Below are positions 49,914-60,209 of a stretch of 64,000 nt of DNA, piece by piece; position 1 is the first letter of the stretch; each line of letters starts with the position of its first letter. Both the position numbers and the translations under genes were made by a program. The notes beneath the pieces are model-generated. The model saw only the letters and a program-made list of their open reading frames with translations. It had not been told where the DNA came from and did not search any database. Where the stretch lies: contig NZ_QTTA01000019.1 in NCBI RefSeq assembly GCF_003730275.1, forward strand, positions 120,879-184,878, given 5' to 3'. Source of the DNA: Brevundimonas halotolerans. GTDB taxonomy: Bacteria > Pseudomonadota > Alphaproteobacteria > Caulobacterales > Caulobacteraceae.

Positions 49914-50979
49914 CGACAAGGATCCCGAGTCCAAAACAGAAGAGGCCACCCCGCGAAAGCTTGAGGACGCGCGAAAGAAGGGCGATGTCGCCAAGTCACC
50001 CGACGTCGCCTCGGCCCTGTCGCTGCTGGGGGCCGCCGCCGTGCTGCTGATGGCGGGCGGCCCGTTCGCCGGCATGATGGCGGAAAGCCTGCTGCCCTTC
50101 ATCGCCGAACCCCACACCATGGTCGGCGCGCTGGAGGCCGGGGCGGGGGTCGAGATCGGCGCGCGGGCCCTGTGGGCGGCGGCGCCCTTCCTCGGAGCCT
50201 TGGCGCTGGCGGTGATCCTGGGGGGGGTCGGCGGCAATCTGGCCCAGTCCGGTCTGATCTTCAGCGCCGAGAAGATGAAACCCAAGTGGAGCAAGATCAA
50301 TCCACTTGAGGGAGTGAAGCGCATCTTCGGGCCCGACGGCCTGATGAATTTCGTCAAGACCTTCGTCAAGCTGGTGGCCGTGATCGCCGTCTGCTGGTTT
50401 GTGCTGAAGCCCCACCTGCGCGAGCTGGAAAACATGGCCGCCATGTCGCCGGCCAGCATCCTGCCGTTCACCCGCGAGCTGGCCGTCTGGCTGATGGCCT
50501 CGACCCTGGTGTTTCTGGCCTTCACGGCCGGGGCCGACTTCCTGTGGCAGAAGATGCGCTTTGCCAAACGCATGCGCATGAGCCGCGAGGAACTGAAGGA
50601 AGACTACAAGCAGGCCGAGGGCGACCCGCACGTCAAGGCCAAGCTGAAGCAGATCCGGGCCCAGCGCGGCCGCCAGCGAATGATGCAGAATGTGCCCAAG
50701 GCCACCGTCATCGTCACCAACCCGACCCACTATTCCGTGGCCCTGCGCTATGAGCCGGATCAGGGCGACGGCGCGCCGGTCTGTCTGGCCAAGGGCGTCG
50801 ACGATCTGGCCCTGAAAATCCGCGAGGTGGCGAAGGAACACAATATTCCGATCGTCGAGAATGTGCCCCTGGCCCGCGCCCTTTACGCCTCGGTCGATGT
50901 CGACCAGACCATCCCCCGCGAGCATTTCGAGGCCGCCGCCCAGGTGATCGGCTTCGTCTTCAAGAAACGTCGGCGCTAG
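49906..50979 (+). CDS. flhB: Flagellar export switch protein FlhB
   Basis: The 357-residue protein has a basic N-terminus (ESKTEEATPRKLEDARKKGDV), four membrane helices and a cytoplasmic domain with the self-cleavage motif NPTH (Asn272) that switches substrate class. GGAGG ends 5 bases before the GTG at 49906. A GTG at 49900 directly abuts the GGAGG and is less likely. FlhB cleaves between Asn and Pro. It is upstream of cckA, as in Caulobacter. Confidence 0.96.
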   Translation: MADDKDPESKTEEATPRKLEDARKKGDVAKSPDVASALSLLGAAAVLLMAGGPFAGMMAESLLPFIAEPHTMVGALEAGAGVEIGARALWAAAPFLGALALAVILGGVGGNLAQSGLIFSAEKMKPKWSKINPLEGVKRIFGPDGLMNFVKTFVKLVAVIAVCWFVLKPHLRELENMAAMSPASILPFTRELAVWLMASTLVFLAFTAGADFLWQKMRFAKRMRMSREELKEDYKQAEGDPHVKAKLKQIRAQRGRQRMMQNVPKATVIVTNPTHYSVALRYEPDQGDGAPVCLAKGVDDLALKIREVAKEHNIPIVENVPLARALYASVDVDQTIPREHFEAAAQVIGFVFKKRRR

Positions 50980-51049
50980 GACTTTGGCGTCCGTACCCGG
51001 CGGATATGGCATAAGAGGGCAGGCGATTCGCCTCGCAGGAGAGAGCGGG

Positions 51050-53128
51050 ATGACCACCCCGGCCCGGCCGCTGCCCCGAGGGGCGCCGATTGATCTGACC
51101 CTGGTGCTGATGGCGATCGGCTGCGCCCTGCTGGTCGGGGCCATGGCCTATCCGGCGTTTCGCACCAATCCGTTCAGCGCGCCCGGCCTGATACTGATCG
51201 TCGCGGCGGGGGGGGTGGCCCTGATCGGGCTGATGATCTTCACCCGCAGCGAGTCGCGAAAGCCCACCGGCGATACGGCGGTCGAGATGCTGGAGGCGCT
51301 GGCCGAGCCCGCCGCCCTGGTCTGGTCCGACGGTCGGGTGCTGGCCTTCAATGCGGCCTGGGCCGAGGCGGACGGCGCCAGCAACAGCCTGCCGAGGCGC
51401 GGCGGCAAGGCGGCCCAGGCCCTCTATGCCGCCTTTGCCCAGGCGCGCGCCGGGGAACAGGGACGCGCCCTGATCCCGCTGGGGGACAAGGATGTCGAGG
51501 CCCTGATCGGCTATGCCGGACCGGGTCGGTTTCTGGTCCGGGCCGCGCCCGAGACCCTGCTGGCCGAGGCGCCCGGCCGCGAGGTGGCCTCCGCCGAGGC
51601 CCAGCGCCCCCGCGCGACCGGCACCCTGCGCGAAGGTCATGCCATGGCCGCCGGTGCCCCATTCGGCTCGGCCATCATCCGTCACGACGACCTGTTTGCG
51701 GGGCGGGTGGAACAGCCCAATGCGGCGCTGGCCCTGCTGACCGGACCGGCCTCCGCCCGGGACGCCGCCTTTGGCCATCTGTTCGATCCGGCCGGTGTGG
51801 CCGAGGCCCGCACCCGTCTGGCCGGTGGGTCGGCCGGTCCGATCGAGCTGGTCGCCCGCGCCCATCCCGACCGTATCCTGCACCTCTATGTCGCCCCAGA
51901 AGACGACGCCCGCCGCGTCTGGCTGTTTGATGCCTCGGCCCAGAAGTCGATGGAGCTGCAGCTGTCGCAGGCGCAAAAGATGCAGGCCGTCGGCCAGCTG
52001 GCGGGCGGGGTGGCGCACGACTTCAACAATCTTTTGACGGCCATCCAGCTGCAGCTGTCGGGCCTGCTGGAACGGCACCCGGTGGGCGATCCGTCCTATG
52101 ACGGGCTGAACGAGATCCGCCAGACCGCCATCCGCGCCGCCGATCTGGTGCGCAAGCTTCTGGCTTTCTCGCGCAAGTCGACGGTCCGGCGCGAACGTCT
52201 GGATCTGGGCGAACTGGTAGGCGAGTTCGCCGTGCTGCTGCGGCGGCTGCTGCGCGAGGATGTGCGGCTGGAAACCGACCATGGCCGCGACCTGCCGGTG
52301 GTGCTGGCCGACAAGAGCCAGCTGGAAACCGCCGTCATGAATCTGGCGGTCAATGCGCGCGACGCCATGCGCGGCGTGGTCGAGCCGGGCGCCGGCGTGG
52401 TCACCATTACGACCCGCCGCCTGACGTCCGATGCTGCGCGGGCCATGGGCTGGCACGACGCGCCCGACGTCGATGTGGCCATGATCGAGGTGTCGGACAC
52501 CGGACCCGGCGTGCCCCCTGAAATCCTGGACAAGATCTTCGAGCCCTTCTTCACGACCAAGGCGGTGAATGAGGGTACGGGCATGGGTCTGGCGACCGTC
52601 TATGGCATCGTCGAACAGGCCGGTGGCCACATCAACGTCACCAATCTCGAAGGCGCGGGCGCGGCCTTCCGCATCTTCCTGCCTGCCGCTGCGGCCGCAG
52701 AACTCGAGGCGATCGCCCCGGTCGAGGTCAAGGTCAAGGCGCCGCGCGATCTGTCCGGCGCAGGCCGCATCCTGTTCGTCGAGGACGAGGCCGCCGTGCG
52801 CGGCATCGCCGCCCGCCTGCTGCGCCAGCGCGGCTATGAGGTGATCGAGGCCGCCGACGGCGAGGAGGCCCTGATCCTGGCCGAGGAACACGCGGGCCAG
52901 ATCGACATGATGATCTCCGACGTCATCATGCCCGGGCTGGACGGCCCCAATCTGCTCAAGAAGGCCCGGCCCTATCTGGGCGACATCCCGGTGATGTTCA
53001 TCTCGGGCTATGCCGAGAGCGACTTCTCGGACCTGCTGCAGGACGAGGCGGGCGTCTCCTTCCTGCCCAAGCCGCTCGACATCAAGACCCTGGCCGAGCG
53101 CGTCAAACAGCACCTCCACGCCGAATAG
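51050..53128 (+). CDS. cckA: Cell-cycle hybrid histidine kinase CckA
   Basis: The 692-residue protein has two membrane helices (about 18-36 and 44-64) and PAS-like regions (about 75-290). The dimerisation domain has His323 in VAHDFNN, followed by an HATPase domain ([29 protein letters not shown]). A receiver domain has Asp624 in MISDVIMPG and the acidic pair VEDE. The Caulobacter CckA phospho-sites (H322, D623) lie at nearly the same positions. CckA feeds phosphate through ChpT to CtrA and CpdR and is directed by DivL. AGGAGAGAG precedes the ATG. Located directly after flhB, as in Caulobacter. Confidence 0.95.
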   Translation: MTTPARPLPRGAPIDLTLVLMAIGCALLVGAMAYPAFRTNPFSAPGLILIVAAGGVALIGLMIFTRSESRKPTGDTAVEMLEALAEPAALVWSDGRVLAFNAAWAEADGASNSLPRRGGKAAQALYAAFAQARAGEQGRALIPLGDKDVEALIGYAGPGRFLVRAAPETLLAEAPGREVASAEAQRPRATGTLREGHAMAAGAPFGSAIIRHDDLFAGRVEQPNAALALLTGPASARDAAFGHLFDPAGVAEARTRLAGGSAGPIELVARAHPDRILHLYVAPEDDARRVWLFDASAQKSMELQLSQAQKMQAVGQLAGGVAHDFNNLLTAIQLQLSGLLERHPVGDPSYDGLNEIRQTAIRAADLVRKLLAFSRKSTVRRERLDLGELVGEFAVLLRRLLREDVRLETDHGRDLPVVLADKSQLETAVMNLAVNARDAMRGVVEPGAGVVTITTRRLTSDAARAMGWHDAPDVDVAMIEVSDTGPGVPPEILDKIFEPFFTTKAVNEGTGMGLATVYGIVEQAGGHINVTNLEGAGAAFRIFLPAAAAAELEAIAPVEVKVKAPRDLSGAGRILFVEDEAAVRGIAARLLRQRGYEVIEAADGEEALILAEEHAGQIDMMISDVIMPGLDGPNLLKKARPYLGDIPVMFISGYAESDFSDLLQDEAGVSFLPKPLDIKTLAERVKQHLHAE

Positions 53129-53200
53129 GTCAGGGGCCGCCTCTTGTGGGATGCTTCGGGATGGTGCCGTATGCGGGCAACCCTTCGAGAGGATGTTCCC

Positions 53201-55021
53201 ATGATCGACCGTCGCCGCCTTCTGCTGACCGCCGCCGCCGGAGCAGGCCTTGCCGCTTCGGGTCAGGTCCTCGCCCAGGAAGCGCCCGCCACCACCCCGG
53301 TCGCGCAGCTCAATGACTGGATGGACCGCGTGTTCAAGGAACTGGTCATGACCTCGCCCGAGATCCTGACCTCGCTGGGCTTCGACAAGGGGCCGATGGC
53401 CGCCGCCAAGGGCCAGCTGGACGACCGCTCGCAGGCCAAGATCGATGCCGATGAGGTCAAGTTCAATAGCTTTGCCGACGAGCTGATGGCCATCGACCGG
53501 TCGGCCCTCAGCGGACGCGACGCGGTCAACTATGACACCGTCAAATTCTTCGGCGAGACGGTCCAGATCAGCCAGGGATTTGACTACGGCACCGGCAACT
53601 CACCCTATACGATCAGCCAGCTGAGCGGCTCGTACAGCAATATCCCCGACTTCCTCGACAGCCAGCATTCCATCGAAACGGCCGAGGACGCCGAGGCCTA
53701 TCTGTCGCGCCTGTCGGCCTTCCCGACGGCGCTGGATCAGGAAACCGAGCGAATGCTGGCGGACTTTGCCGCCGGAGCCATCCCGCCCGACTTCGTCATC
53801 GACAAGACCCTGCTGCAGCTGGCCAATCTGCACGATACCCCGGCGAGCCAGTCGATCATGACCACCTCGGTCCAGCGACGCGCGATCGAGAAGGAAATCC
53901 CCGGCGACTGGGCCGCGCGCGCCGAGCGCATTGTTCAGGGCGAGATCTATCCGGCGCTGGTCCGTCAGGCCGAGGCGATGAAGGCGCGCCGGGCCGAGGC
54001 GGTCCACGATGCGGGCGTCTGGCGCCTGCCGGACGGCGAGGCCTGGTACACCTATGGCCTGCGCAATTCGACTACCACCACCATGACCGGCGAAGAAGTC
54101 CACCAGATGGGCCTGGAACAGGTGGCCGAGCTGACGGCGCGCGCTGACGGCCTGCTGCGGGCCGAGGGCATGACCCAGGGCACGGTTGGCCAGCGCATCG
54201 CCGCCATGGGCAAGGATCAGCGCTTCATCTATCCCAACACCGACGAGGGCAAGGCCGCGCTGCTGGCCGACCTGAACCTGCAGATGCAGGATATGCAGGA
54301 GCGCCTGCCCGAGTATTTCGGTCGTATCCCCAAGAGCCCGGTCGAGGTCCGCCGCGTGCCGGTCTTTACCGAGGCGGGCGCACCCGGCGGCTATTATCAG
54401 GGACCGGCGCTGGATGGCTCGCGCCCCGGGGCCTATTACATCAATCTGCGTGACACGGCGGAATGGCCCAAATGGACCCTGCCGACCCTGACCTATCACG
54501 AGGCCTCGCCCGGCCATCACCACCAGATCGCCCTGCAGCAGGAAAACGACGAGGCCCCGCTCCTGCTCAAGATCCTCGGCTTCTCGGCCTATTCCGAAGG
54601 CTGGGGCCTGTATGCCGAACAGCTGGCCGACGAAATGGGCGTCTATGCCGACGACCCCTGGGGCCAGATCGGCTATCTGCAGTCGCTGATGTTCCGCGCC
54701 ACCCGTCTGGTGGTCGACTCCGGCCTGCACCACAAGCGTTGGAGCCGTGAACAGGCCATCCGCTATATGGTCGACACCCTGGGCGATCAGGAAAGCGCCG
54801 TCACCACCGAGGTCGAACGCTATGCCGTCTGGCCGGGCCAGGCCTCGTCCTACAAGATCGGCCACACCGAATGGGTGCGGATGCGCGCGTCGGCCAAGGC
54901 CGCGCTGGGCGACCGCTTCGACATCCGGGGCTTCCACGACACGGGTCTGGCGGTTGGCGGCGTGCCGCTGACGGTGCTGGACCGGGTGATCACCGACTGG
55001 GTCGCCAGCCAGCAGGCCTGA
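53201..55021 (+). CDS. Exported DUF885 family protein
   Basis: The 606-residue protein has a twin-arginine-like signal (DRRRLLLTAAAG..., cleavage near VLAQ). A long, mostly helical body follows and ends near the HEASPGHHHQ motif, which resembles a metal-binding zincin His pair. DUF885 proteins of this size are probable periplasmic metallopeptidases with unknown substrate; the gluzincin-like HExxxGH pattern is suggestive, not proven. The start at 53201 is the ATG giving the signal peptide. No partner genes are obvious. Confidence 0.85.
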   Translation: MIDRRRLLLTAAAGAGLAASGQVLAQEAPATTPVAQLNDWMDRVFKELVMTSPEILTSLGFDKGPMAAAKGQLDDRSQAKIDADEVKFNSFADELMAIDRSALSGRDAVNYDTVKFFGETVQISQGFDYGTGNSPYTISQLSGSYSNIPDFLDSQHSIETAEDAEAYLSRLSAFPTALDQETERMLADFAAGAIPPDFVIDKTLLQLANLHDTPASQSIMTTSVQRRAIEKEIPGDWAARAERIVQGEIYPALVRQAEAMKARRAEAVHDAGVWRLPDGEAWYTYGLRNSTTTTMTGEEVHQMGLEQVAELTARADGLLRAEGMTQGTVGQRIAAMGKDQRFIYPNTDEGKAALLADLNLQMQDMQERLPEYFGRIPKSPVEVRRVPVFTEAGAPGGYYQGPALDGSRPGAYYINLRDTAEWPKWTLPTLTYHEASPGHHHQIALQQENDEAPLLLKILGFSAYSEGWGLYAEQLADEMGVYADDPWGQIGYLQSLMFRATRLVVDSGLHHKRWSREQAIRYMVDTLGDQESAVTTEVERYAVWPGQASSYKIGHTEWVRMRASAKAALGDRFDIRGFHDTGLAVGGVPLTVLDRVITDWVASQQA

Positions 55022-55041
55022 CCGGAATCAGCGGTGCCAGA

Positions 55042-55329
55042 TCAGGGATGCCGGGGCCGGTGCGGGCGATGGGGCCGCTGCGGACGGTCCCGGTAATCCC
55101 GGTCGTCGTAACAGACCTGGTACGGATAGCCCCAGGCGTCGATGCGCGTGTAGCAGTCCGAGTCCAGGATCAGCGCCAGCGCCACCAGATCGGCGCCGAT
55201 CGACACCCCCTGCCAGAACAGGGGGTCGGACAGCGGGTCATCGGTCGCGCAGGCGGACACCAGCAGGCTACAGGCGGCGAGGGCTGCGACCCCTCTTGAG
55301 CGGGCAAAACGCGTCGGTGTCGTGGTCAT
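55042..55329 (-). CDS. Small lipoprotein with His/Arg/Pro-rich tail
   Basis: The 95-residue protein has a lipobox (LLVSAC near residue 26). The middle carries DSDCYTRIDAWGYPYQVCYDD and the end is a run of His, Arg and Pro (RPHRPHRPRHP). I do not recognise a family. The His-rich end could bind metal. The start at 55329 has GGAGGCTTGATC before the ATG; an ATG at 55344 is less suitable. Convergent with the DUF885 gene. Confidence 0.7.
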   Translation of the reverse strand: MTTTPTRFARSRGVAALAACSLLVSACATDDPLSDPLFWQGVSIGADLVALALILDSDCYTRIDAWGYPYQVCYDDRDYRDRPQRPHRPHRPRHP

Positions 55330-55401
55330 GATCAAGCCTCCCATGACCGAAGACTAGTCCCCGACCGCACCCAAGGGCTGTGACGGAATCTGATACCGAC
55401 G

Positions 55402-56487
55402 CTATGTCGCCGGGCGTGTATCCCAGGTGACCGGCCACAGATCGGCGGTCACGCCCATACAGGCCTCCATCCGCCGCTCATGCTCCAGCACGAACGCCCG
55501 CCCGGTCTAGATCCACTGGTGGACCGTGCCGCAGTCGCCCAGCCCCCGCCCCTTGCCAAAGGCCTCCAGCCGCCGCGTGGCCGGGTCGTATTCCGGGTTG
55601 ATCGGCGTCTCCATCGCCTCGCCCGTGGTCGGCAAGCTGACGATGCGCGGCGATGCCCCGGCATTGTCCGTCAGCACATAGAGATAACCGGTGTTATAGG
55701 CGCCCATGAAGCAGGGCACGCCCCACAGCACTGTATCGGCGGCCAGTCGGTAGTGCTGGATGTCATACTGAAAATCAGGATTGAAGTCGGTGTCGGTCCG
55801 GCAGGTGCGGACCGGGTCCAGGTCCTCGACCGCGTCGGGCAGTTGGGTGGCGGTCAGTCCCGTCTGGGCCACCGCCGGCGCGGCCGCGACCACCGGCAAG
55901 GTCGGCGCGGCGGGCACGGTCGAGGCCGGAGCATCGCCCTTGCGGATCAGGGCGGTGACGGTGCCCAGCCGCCCCTGCCGCTCGTCAATCCACAGCAGGG
56001 CCGCCGAGATGCCCGAGACCGACACCGCCAGCGATCCGTCAGCCGTGCCGAGTTCGGCTGCGCGACCCTCCGCCAGCGCATCGATCACCGCACGCGTCCG
56101 GTCGGCAGGAATGCGGGCCAGATCGTCCTCGATCCGCGAGGCGAACGGCTGGCCGTCGATGGTCAGGGTCGGCACCACACTGCCGTCCGACATCCACATG
56201 CCGACATGGACCACCGGCTCTGCTCCCGGCCCGGCGGGCATGAACAGCCGCAGCCAGCCGTTGTCGTCCGCCACAGAGCCAAAGGCCGTGCAGTCGCCGT
56301 TGTTGCCGCACGTCACCGTCCAGTCGCGAAAGGTGCGGCTCTCCGGCACGGCAGTCACGGGATCAGCGGAGGCGGCGGGACTGTCCGGGGCCGTCGCACC
56401 CCCGGCGGTCTGACCCGCTTCGCTCTGGCACGCCGCCAGACCGGAGGTGAGGCCGAGGGTCAGCAGCACGAGCGGGATACGGCGCAT
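55402..56487 (-). pseudogene. DUF1176 lipoprotein gene interrupted by an amber stop
   Basis: The frame from 56487 encodes a lipoprotein (LAAC) with the DUF1176 body: RTFRDWTVTCGNNGDCTAF, WGVPCFMGAYN, and GLGDCGTVHQWI. It then stops at TAG (55507-55509). The same frame continues with a typical DUF1176 ending for 35 codons (TGRAFVLEHERRMEAC.. DLWPVTWD) to a second TAG at 55402. The likely original codon is TGG (Trp). So either the 326-residue truncated protein is made or the gene is a recent pseudogene. The function of the family is unknown. Confidence 0.75.
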
Positions 56488-56621
56488 GGGGGATCCTCCG
56501 GTCTGTTTCAGCCCCAGCCTCGACCACCCCGCCCGCCCGCGCAAGGCCGGGGGTTTGCGCCCCGGCGCGTGACGGCTATACCGCCCCCACAATTTCCTTC
56601 CCCCAAAGACAGAGAGCGCAC

Positions 56622-57836
56622 ATGGCGAAGATCAAGGTCGACAACCCCATCGTGGACATCGACGGCGACGAGATGACCCGGATCATCTGGCAGATGATCA
56701 AGGACAAGCTGGTCTTCCCCTTCCTCGACCTCGAGCTCGACTATTACGACCTGGGTATGGAGCACCGTGACGCCACCGACGACCAGGTGACGATCGACGC
56801 CGCTCACGCCATCCAGAAGCACGGCGTCGGCGTCAAATGCGCGACCATCACCCCGGACGAGGCCCGGGTTGAGGAATTCGGCCTGAAGAAGATGTGGAAG
56901 TCGCCCAACGGCACCATCCGCAACATCCTCGGCGGCGTCGTCTTCCGCGAGCCGATCATCTGCTCGAACGTGCCGCGTCTGGTGCCCGGCTGGACCCAGC
57001 CGATCGTCGTCGGCCGTCACGCCTTTGGCGATCAGTACAAGGCCACCGACTTCCTCATGCCCGGCCCCGGCACCCTGACGATGAAGTTCGTCGGCGACGA
57101 CGGCAAGGTCATCGAGCACGAGGTGTTCAAGGCCCCGTCGTCGGGCGTCGCCATGGGCATGTATAATCTGGATGACTCGATCACCGACTTTGCCCGCGCC
57201 AGCTTCTCGTTCGGCCTGCAGCGCAACTATCCGGTCTATCTGTCGACCAAGAACACCATCCTCAAGGCCTATGACGGGCGCTTCAAGGACATCTTCCAGA
57301 AGGTGTTCGACGAGGAATTCGCCACCGAGTTCAAGGCCAAGGGCCTGACCTATGAGCACCGCCTGATCGACGACATGGTGGCCGCGGCCATCAAGTGGTC
57401 GGGCGGCTTCGTCTGGGCGTGCAAGAACTACGACGGTGACGTCCAGTCCGACATCGTCGCCCAGGGCTTCGGCTCGCTGGGCCTGATGACCTCGGTGCTG
57501 ATGACGCCGGACGGCAAGGTGCTGGAATCCGAGGCCGCCCACGGCACGGTGACCCGCCACTATCGCCAGCACCAGAAGGGCGAGGCCACCTCGACCAACT
57601 CCATCGCCTCCATCTACGCCTGGACGCGCGGCTTCGCCCACCGTGGCAAGCTGGACGGCAACCAGGCCCTGATCGACTTTGCCGATACGCTGGAGCGTGT
57701 GGTCGTCGAAACCGTCGAGAGCGGCCACATGACCAAGGACCTGGCCCTGCTGGTCGGCGACCACCAGAGCTGGCTGACCACCGAAGGCTTCCTCGACAAG
57801 GTCGCCGAGAACCTCAACAAGGCGATGGCTGCCTGA
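56622..57836 (+). CDS. icd: NADP-dependent isocitrate dehydrogenase
   Basis: The 404-residue enzyme has the eukaryotic-like IDH layout ([13 protein letters not shown] at the start, [12 protein letters not shown] for substrate binding, [10 protein letters not shown] and [12 protein letters not shown] for NADP). It oxidatively decarboxylates isocitrate in the TCA cycle and supplies NADPH. Alphaproteobacteria use this type. AAAGACAGAGAG precedes the ATG. A long structured 3' region with hairpins follows. Confidence 0.97.
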   Translation: MAKIKVDNPIVDIDGDEMTRIIWQMIKDKLVFPFLDLELDYYDLGMEHRDATDDQVTIDAAHAIQKHGVGVKCATITPDEARVEEFGLKKMWKSPNGTIRNILGGVVFREPIICSNVPRLVPGWTQPIVVGRHAFGDQYKATDFLMPGPGTLTMKFVGDDGKVIEHEVFKAPSSGVAMGMYNLDDSITDFARASFSFGLQRNYPVYLSTKNTILKAYDGRFKDIFQKVFDEEFATEFKAKGLTYEHRLIDDMVAAAIKWSGGFVWACKNYDGDVQSDIVAQGFGSLGLMTSVLMTPDGKVLESEAAHGTVTRHYRQHQKGEATSTNSIASIYAWTRGFAHRGKLDGNQALIDFADTLERVVVETVESGHMTKDLALLVGDHQSWLTTEGFLDKVAENLNKAMAA

Positions 57837-57849
57837 TAGACGCCCCTGC

Positions 57850-58053
57850 GTTGTCATCCCGGAATTCGCGAAGCGAATATCCGGGACGCAGCACAGTATT
57901 GCGAGGCCCCCGGAAGACGCGCAGCGTCTATCCGGGGGAAGGCCCGATCAGGTCTGGCCGTCTCCCGGACAATCACCGAGGCGATTTCCGGGAGCGTTCC
58001 CTATGCCGCACTGCCGTCCCGGATCGCCACGATGTGGCGTCCGGGATGACAAC
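57850..58053. repeat. Composite hairpin array within 14-bp inverted repeats downstream of icd
   Basis: The outer arms GTTGTCATCCCGGA (57850-57863) and TCCGGGATGACAAC (58040-58053) are exact inverted repeats. Inside lie four hairpins that share CCCGGA/TCCGGG stem ends and differ in their inner stems: 57857-57886 (ATTCGC/GCGAAT), 57907-57938 (AGACGC/GCGTCT), 57962-57994 (AATC/GATT) and 58017-58046 (CGCCAC/GTGGCG). The type resembles REP elements of alphaproteobacteria. The ORFs seen here are spurious. Confidence 0.8.
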
Positions 58054-58070
58054 CATCTCTTGGGCTTGGG

Positions 58071-58104
58071 CCCCGCCGGACTCGCGTCGGCGGGGCTTTT
58101 GTTT
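58071..58104 (+). terminator. Intrinsic terminator at the end of the icd transcript
   Basis: CCCCGCCG (58071-58078) pairs with CGGCGGGG (58088-58095), and CTTTTGTTT follows at 58096-58104. It lies after the hairpin array, so the array would be transcribed as part of the icd 3' UTR. Confidence 0.85.
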
Positions 58105-58156
58105 GTGACCGGGCCGGGTTCGTGCATTCTGGCGGCCTACAGACCCGGAGGCAGTC

Positions 58157-58735
58157 TTGAAGATCATCGGCAATCTGATCCTGGCGGCGGTGGTGCTGCT
58201 GGTCATCAGCTTCTTTGCGGCCCCCGGCGTGGCCTTCTTTGCCCTGCGCGGTGCGGCCGACAGCGGCGACGTGGCCGAGCTGGACCGGCTGGTTGACTAT
58301 GGCGCCATGCGCAAGGCGCTGGGCCCGCAGCTGACCGGGCGGGTCGAGACCCTGACGCCCCCGCCCTCGATCCTTGAGGATCCCATCGGCGCCGTGCAGC
58401 GCCAGTTCCAGCGCGGGCCGGTGGCCGAAGGGCCGAGGGCCGACGCCTATCTGACGCCTGCGGCGCTGGGCGCCATGACCCGGGGCGAGGGACGGTCCGC
58501 CGCCCTGCGCTCCGAGGCCGAAAGTGCCGAGGCTGAACCGCCCTCCGGCGGGCCGCTGCCCCGGCCGGTCTATTGGGGCATGGACCGGGCCCGCATGGCG
58601 GTCACCGGCGACAGCGGCGACGAGACGGTCTTCACCTTCGCCCGCACCGGCTTCTTCAGCTGGCATCTGGTGCACGTCAGCCTGCCGGAAGAGCGCGTGC
58701 CCATCGTCGGCCAAAGCGGTCGCAAGGGCGGCTGA
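58157..58735 (+). CDS. DUF2939-type exported/membrane protein (paralogue 1)
   Basis: The 192-residue protein starts with TTG at 58157 (CGGAGG upstream at fair distance). One N-terminal helix (about 6-28) is followed by AFFALRGAADSGDVAELDRLVDYGAMRKAL, the DUF2939 pattern. A Pro/Glu-rich middle leads to a C-terminal beta region (TVFTFARTGFFSWHLVHVSL). The function is unknown. A paralogue of the following gene, with the same N-terminal order but differing in the linker. Confidence 0.75.
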   Translation: MKIIGNLILAAVVLLVISFFAAPGVAFFALRGAADSGDVAELDRLVDYGAMRKALGPQLTGRVETLTPPPSILEDPIGAVQRQFQRGPVAEGPRADAYLTPAALGAMTRGEGRSAALRSEAESAEAEPPSGGPLPRPVYWGMDRARMAVTGDSGDETVFTFARTGFFSWHLVHVSLPEERVPIVGQSGRKGG

Positions 58736-58840
58736 TCGCGATGGCCGAACGCCGCGACTCACGGCAACCCTGATCCCCGGGGAGCGTTACGGTAGCGGGA
58801 GTGCCCGGTTCAGACCGGGTCAGGGAGAGTTGAGGGGATT

Positions 58841-59395
58841 ATGCGTAAACTGATTATCGGGGTCGCCGGTCTGGCGATCGTACTGCTGCTCGGGGCCTGG
58901 GCCCTGTCACCCATTTTTGCCATGCAGGCCCTGACCCGCGCCGCCGAACAGGGCGATGAGGCCGCGCTGGAGCGGCTGGTCGACTTTCCCGCCGTCCGCC
59001 AGAGCCTCAAGGACGAGCTGAACGCCCGCATGATGGCAGAGATGCGGGCCGAGGGCTCCGAGATCGACCCCGCATGGGCCGGCGTCGGCATGCTGCTGGG
59101 CCCGGCCATCGTCTCCGGCGCTATCGATGCCGTCATCACCCCCCAGGGCGTGGCCACCATGGTCCGCACGGCCGAGGCGCCCGAGCCCCAGGACGTGCTC
59201 AACCGTCCGAGGCCCACCCCCGGCGAGACCGAGGACGACGTCCGCAAATCCTGGACCTATCGCGGCGCCAACCGCGTCGAGGTGCGCCTGGCCACGACCG
59301 ACCGCCCGGACCAGCCGCTGATCCTCAACATGGACCGCAACGGCCTGTTCGGCTGGCGCCTTGTCGAAATCGACCTGCCGGACGCCCAGACCTGA
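58841..59395 (+). CDS. DUF2939-type exported/membrane protein (paralogue 2)
   Basis: The 184-residue protein has a signal-anchor helix (about 3-22) and the same ALTRAAEQGDEAALERLVDF pattern as the gene before, then a helical middle and a C-terminal RNGLFGWRLVEIDL strand. Starts at ATG 58841 with GGGAGA nearby. Tandem duplication with the preceding gene is likely. The function is unknown; both may be anchored in the inner membrane. Confidence 0.75.
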   Translation: MRKLIIGVAGLAIVLLLGAWALSPIFAMQALTRAAEQGDEAALERLVDFPAVRQSLKDELNARMMAEMRAEGSEIDPAWAGVGMLLGPAIVSGAIDAVITPQGVATMVRTAEAPEPQDVLNRPRPTPGETEDDVRKSWTYRGANRVEVRLATTDRPDQPLILNMDRNGLFGWRLVEIDLPDAQT

Positions 59396-59495
59396 CAGCA
59401 CCCCCGCCGCGAGGGGCGCGGGTCAGTGGTCATTGATAGCCGGGTGCGCCGTTGGTAGCGTCAGCGCCTCGAATGAGCGCTGGGGATGAAGACCG

Positions 59496-60209
59496 ATGTT
59501 TGAGGCTCTGATCTTCGCAGGCAGCCTGGCTTTGGCTCAGACGCCGGATGAGTGTGCGCCGCGCGTGGATAACGCTGTCGCGATCTGGTGGTTTCAACCG
59601 CTTGAACGCGCCCCGGGCGCGACGGTGAGTCTGGAAGCCTACTGGACGGACAGGCCCCATTCCTTTGAACGGGCGCCCCGCCATTGCGTCACCGACATCG
59701 CCTTTTCGCCTGAGGGCATCCTGCAGTTCGACGCTGAGGCCCTCACTGTCAGGGTCGCTGACGACGCTCCGGCCTCCGCCCTGGTGACCATTACGGGGCG
59801 CCTTGGTGATCAACCGCTCGAAGCGCAGATCCGTGTCGTGACACCGGAGCAAGCCCCGCTCAGGGGCACCTGGCGACAGACCGGCGCAACCTGCCCGGAT
59901 GGTGTGGTGCCGACGCCAATCAACGAGCTGGTCTTTGATGCGGCGCAGCGATTTTCTGTCACCTGGATTCCGTTTGAGTCCTACCGGGACTATTGGGGCA
60001 CCTACCGGTTCGATGCTGCTGACAAGTCCTTCAGCGCCGAGGTCGAGGGCGACAACCAGCGGCCCGCCAACCTCGATCTTTCGGGCACGGCATCCGTCTC
60101 GGGGAATGAGTTGATTCTGGAAGACCTGTGGCTCGGCGATCCCTCGCAAATGGTCGCAGCAGCCAGCCGCTGCACGTACCGGTTCGTCCGCGCCGACGCG
60201 CCGGATTGA
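59496..60209 (+). CDS. Exported hypothetical protein
   Basis: The 237-residue protein has a short signal peptide (cleavage near LALAQ, residue 15). The rest is predicted mostly beta strand, with Trp and Asp-rich turns (WGTYRFDAADKSFSAEVEGDN) and three Cys residues (DECAP, PRHCVTD, ATCPDG) plus one near the end (RCTYRF), suggesting disulfides. I do not recognise a family. The base composition is a little lower in GC than in upstream genes. Confidence 0.6.
   Translation: MFEALIFAGSLALAQTPDECAPRVDNAVAIWWFQPLERAPGATVSLEAYWTDRPHSFERAPRHCVTDIAFSPEGILQFDAEALTVRVADDAPASALVTITGRLGDQPLEAQIRVVTPEQAPLRGTWRQTGATCPDGVVPTPINELVFDAAQRFSVTWIPFESYRDYWGTYRFDAADKSFSAEVEGDNQRPANLDLSGTASVSGNELILEDLWLGDPSQMVAAASRCTYRFVRADAPD

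Noticed and set aside
50960..53119. 719-codon minus-strand ORF opposite cckA
   Set aside because: It is antisense to a clear CckA and has a Gly/Gln/His-rich product without family signatures.
57851..58108. Plus-strand ORF after icd
   Set aside because: It is made almost entirely of the hairpin array and the terminator, so it is not a gene.
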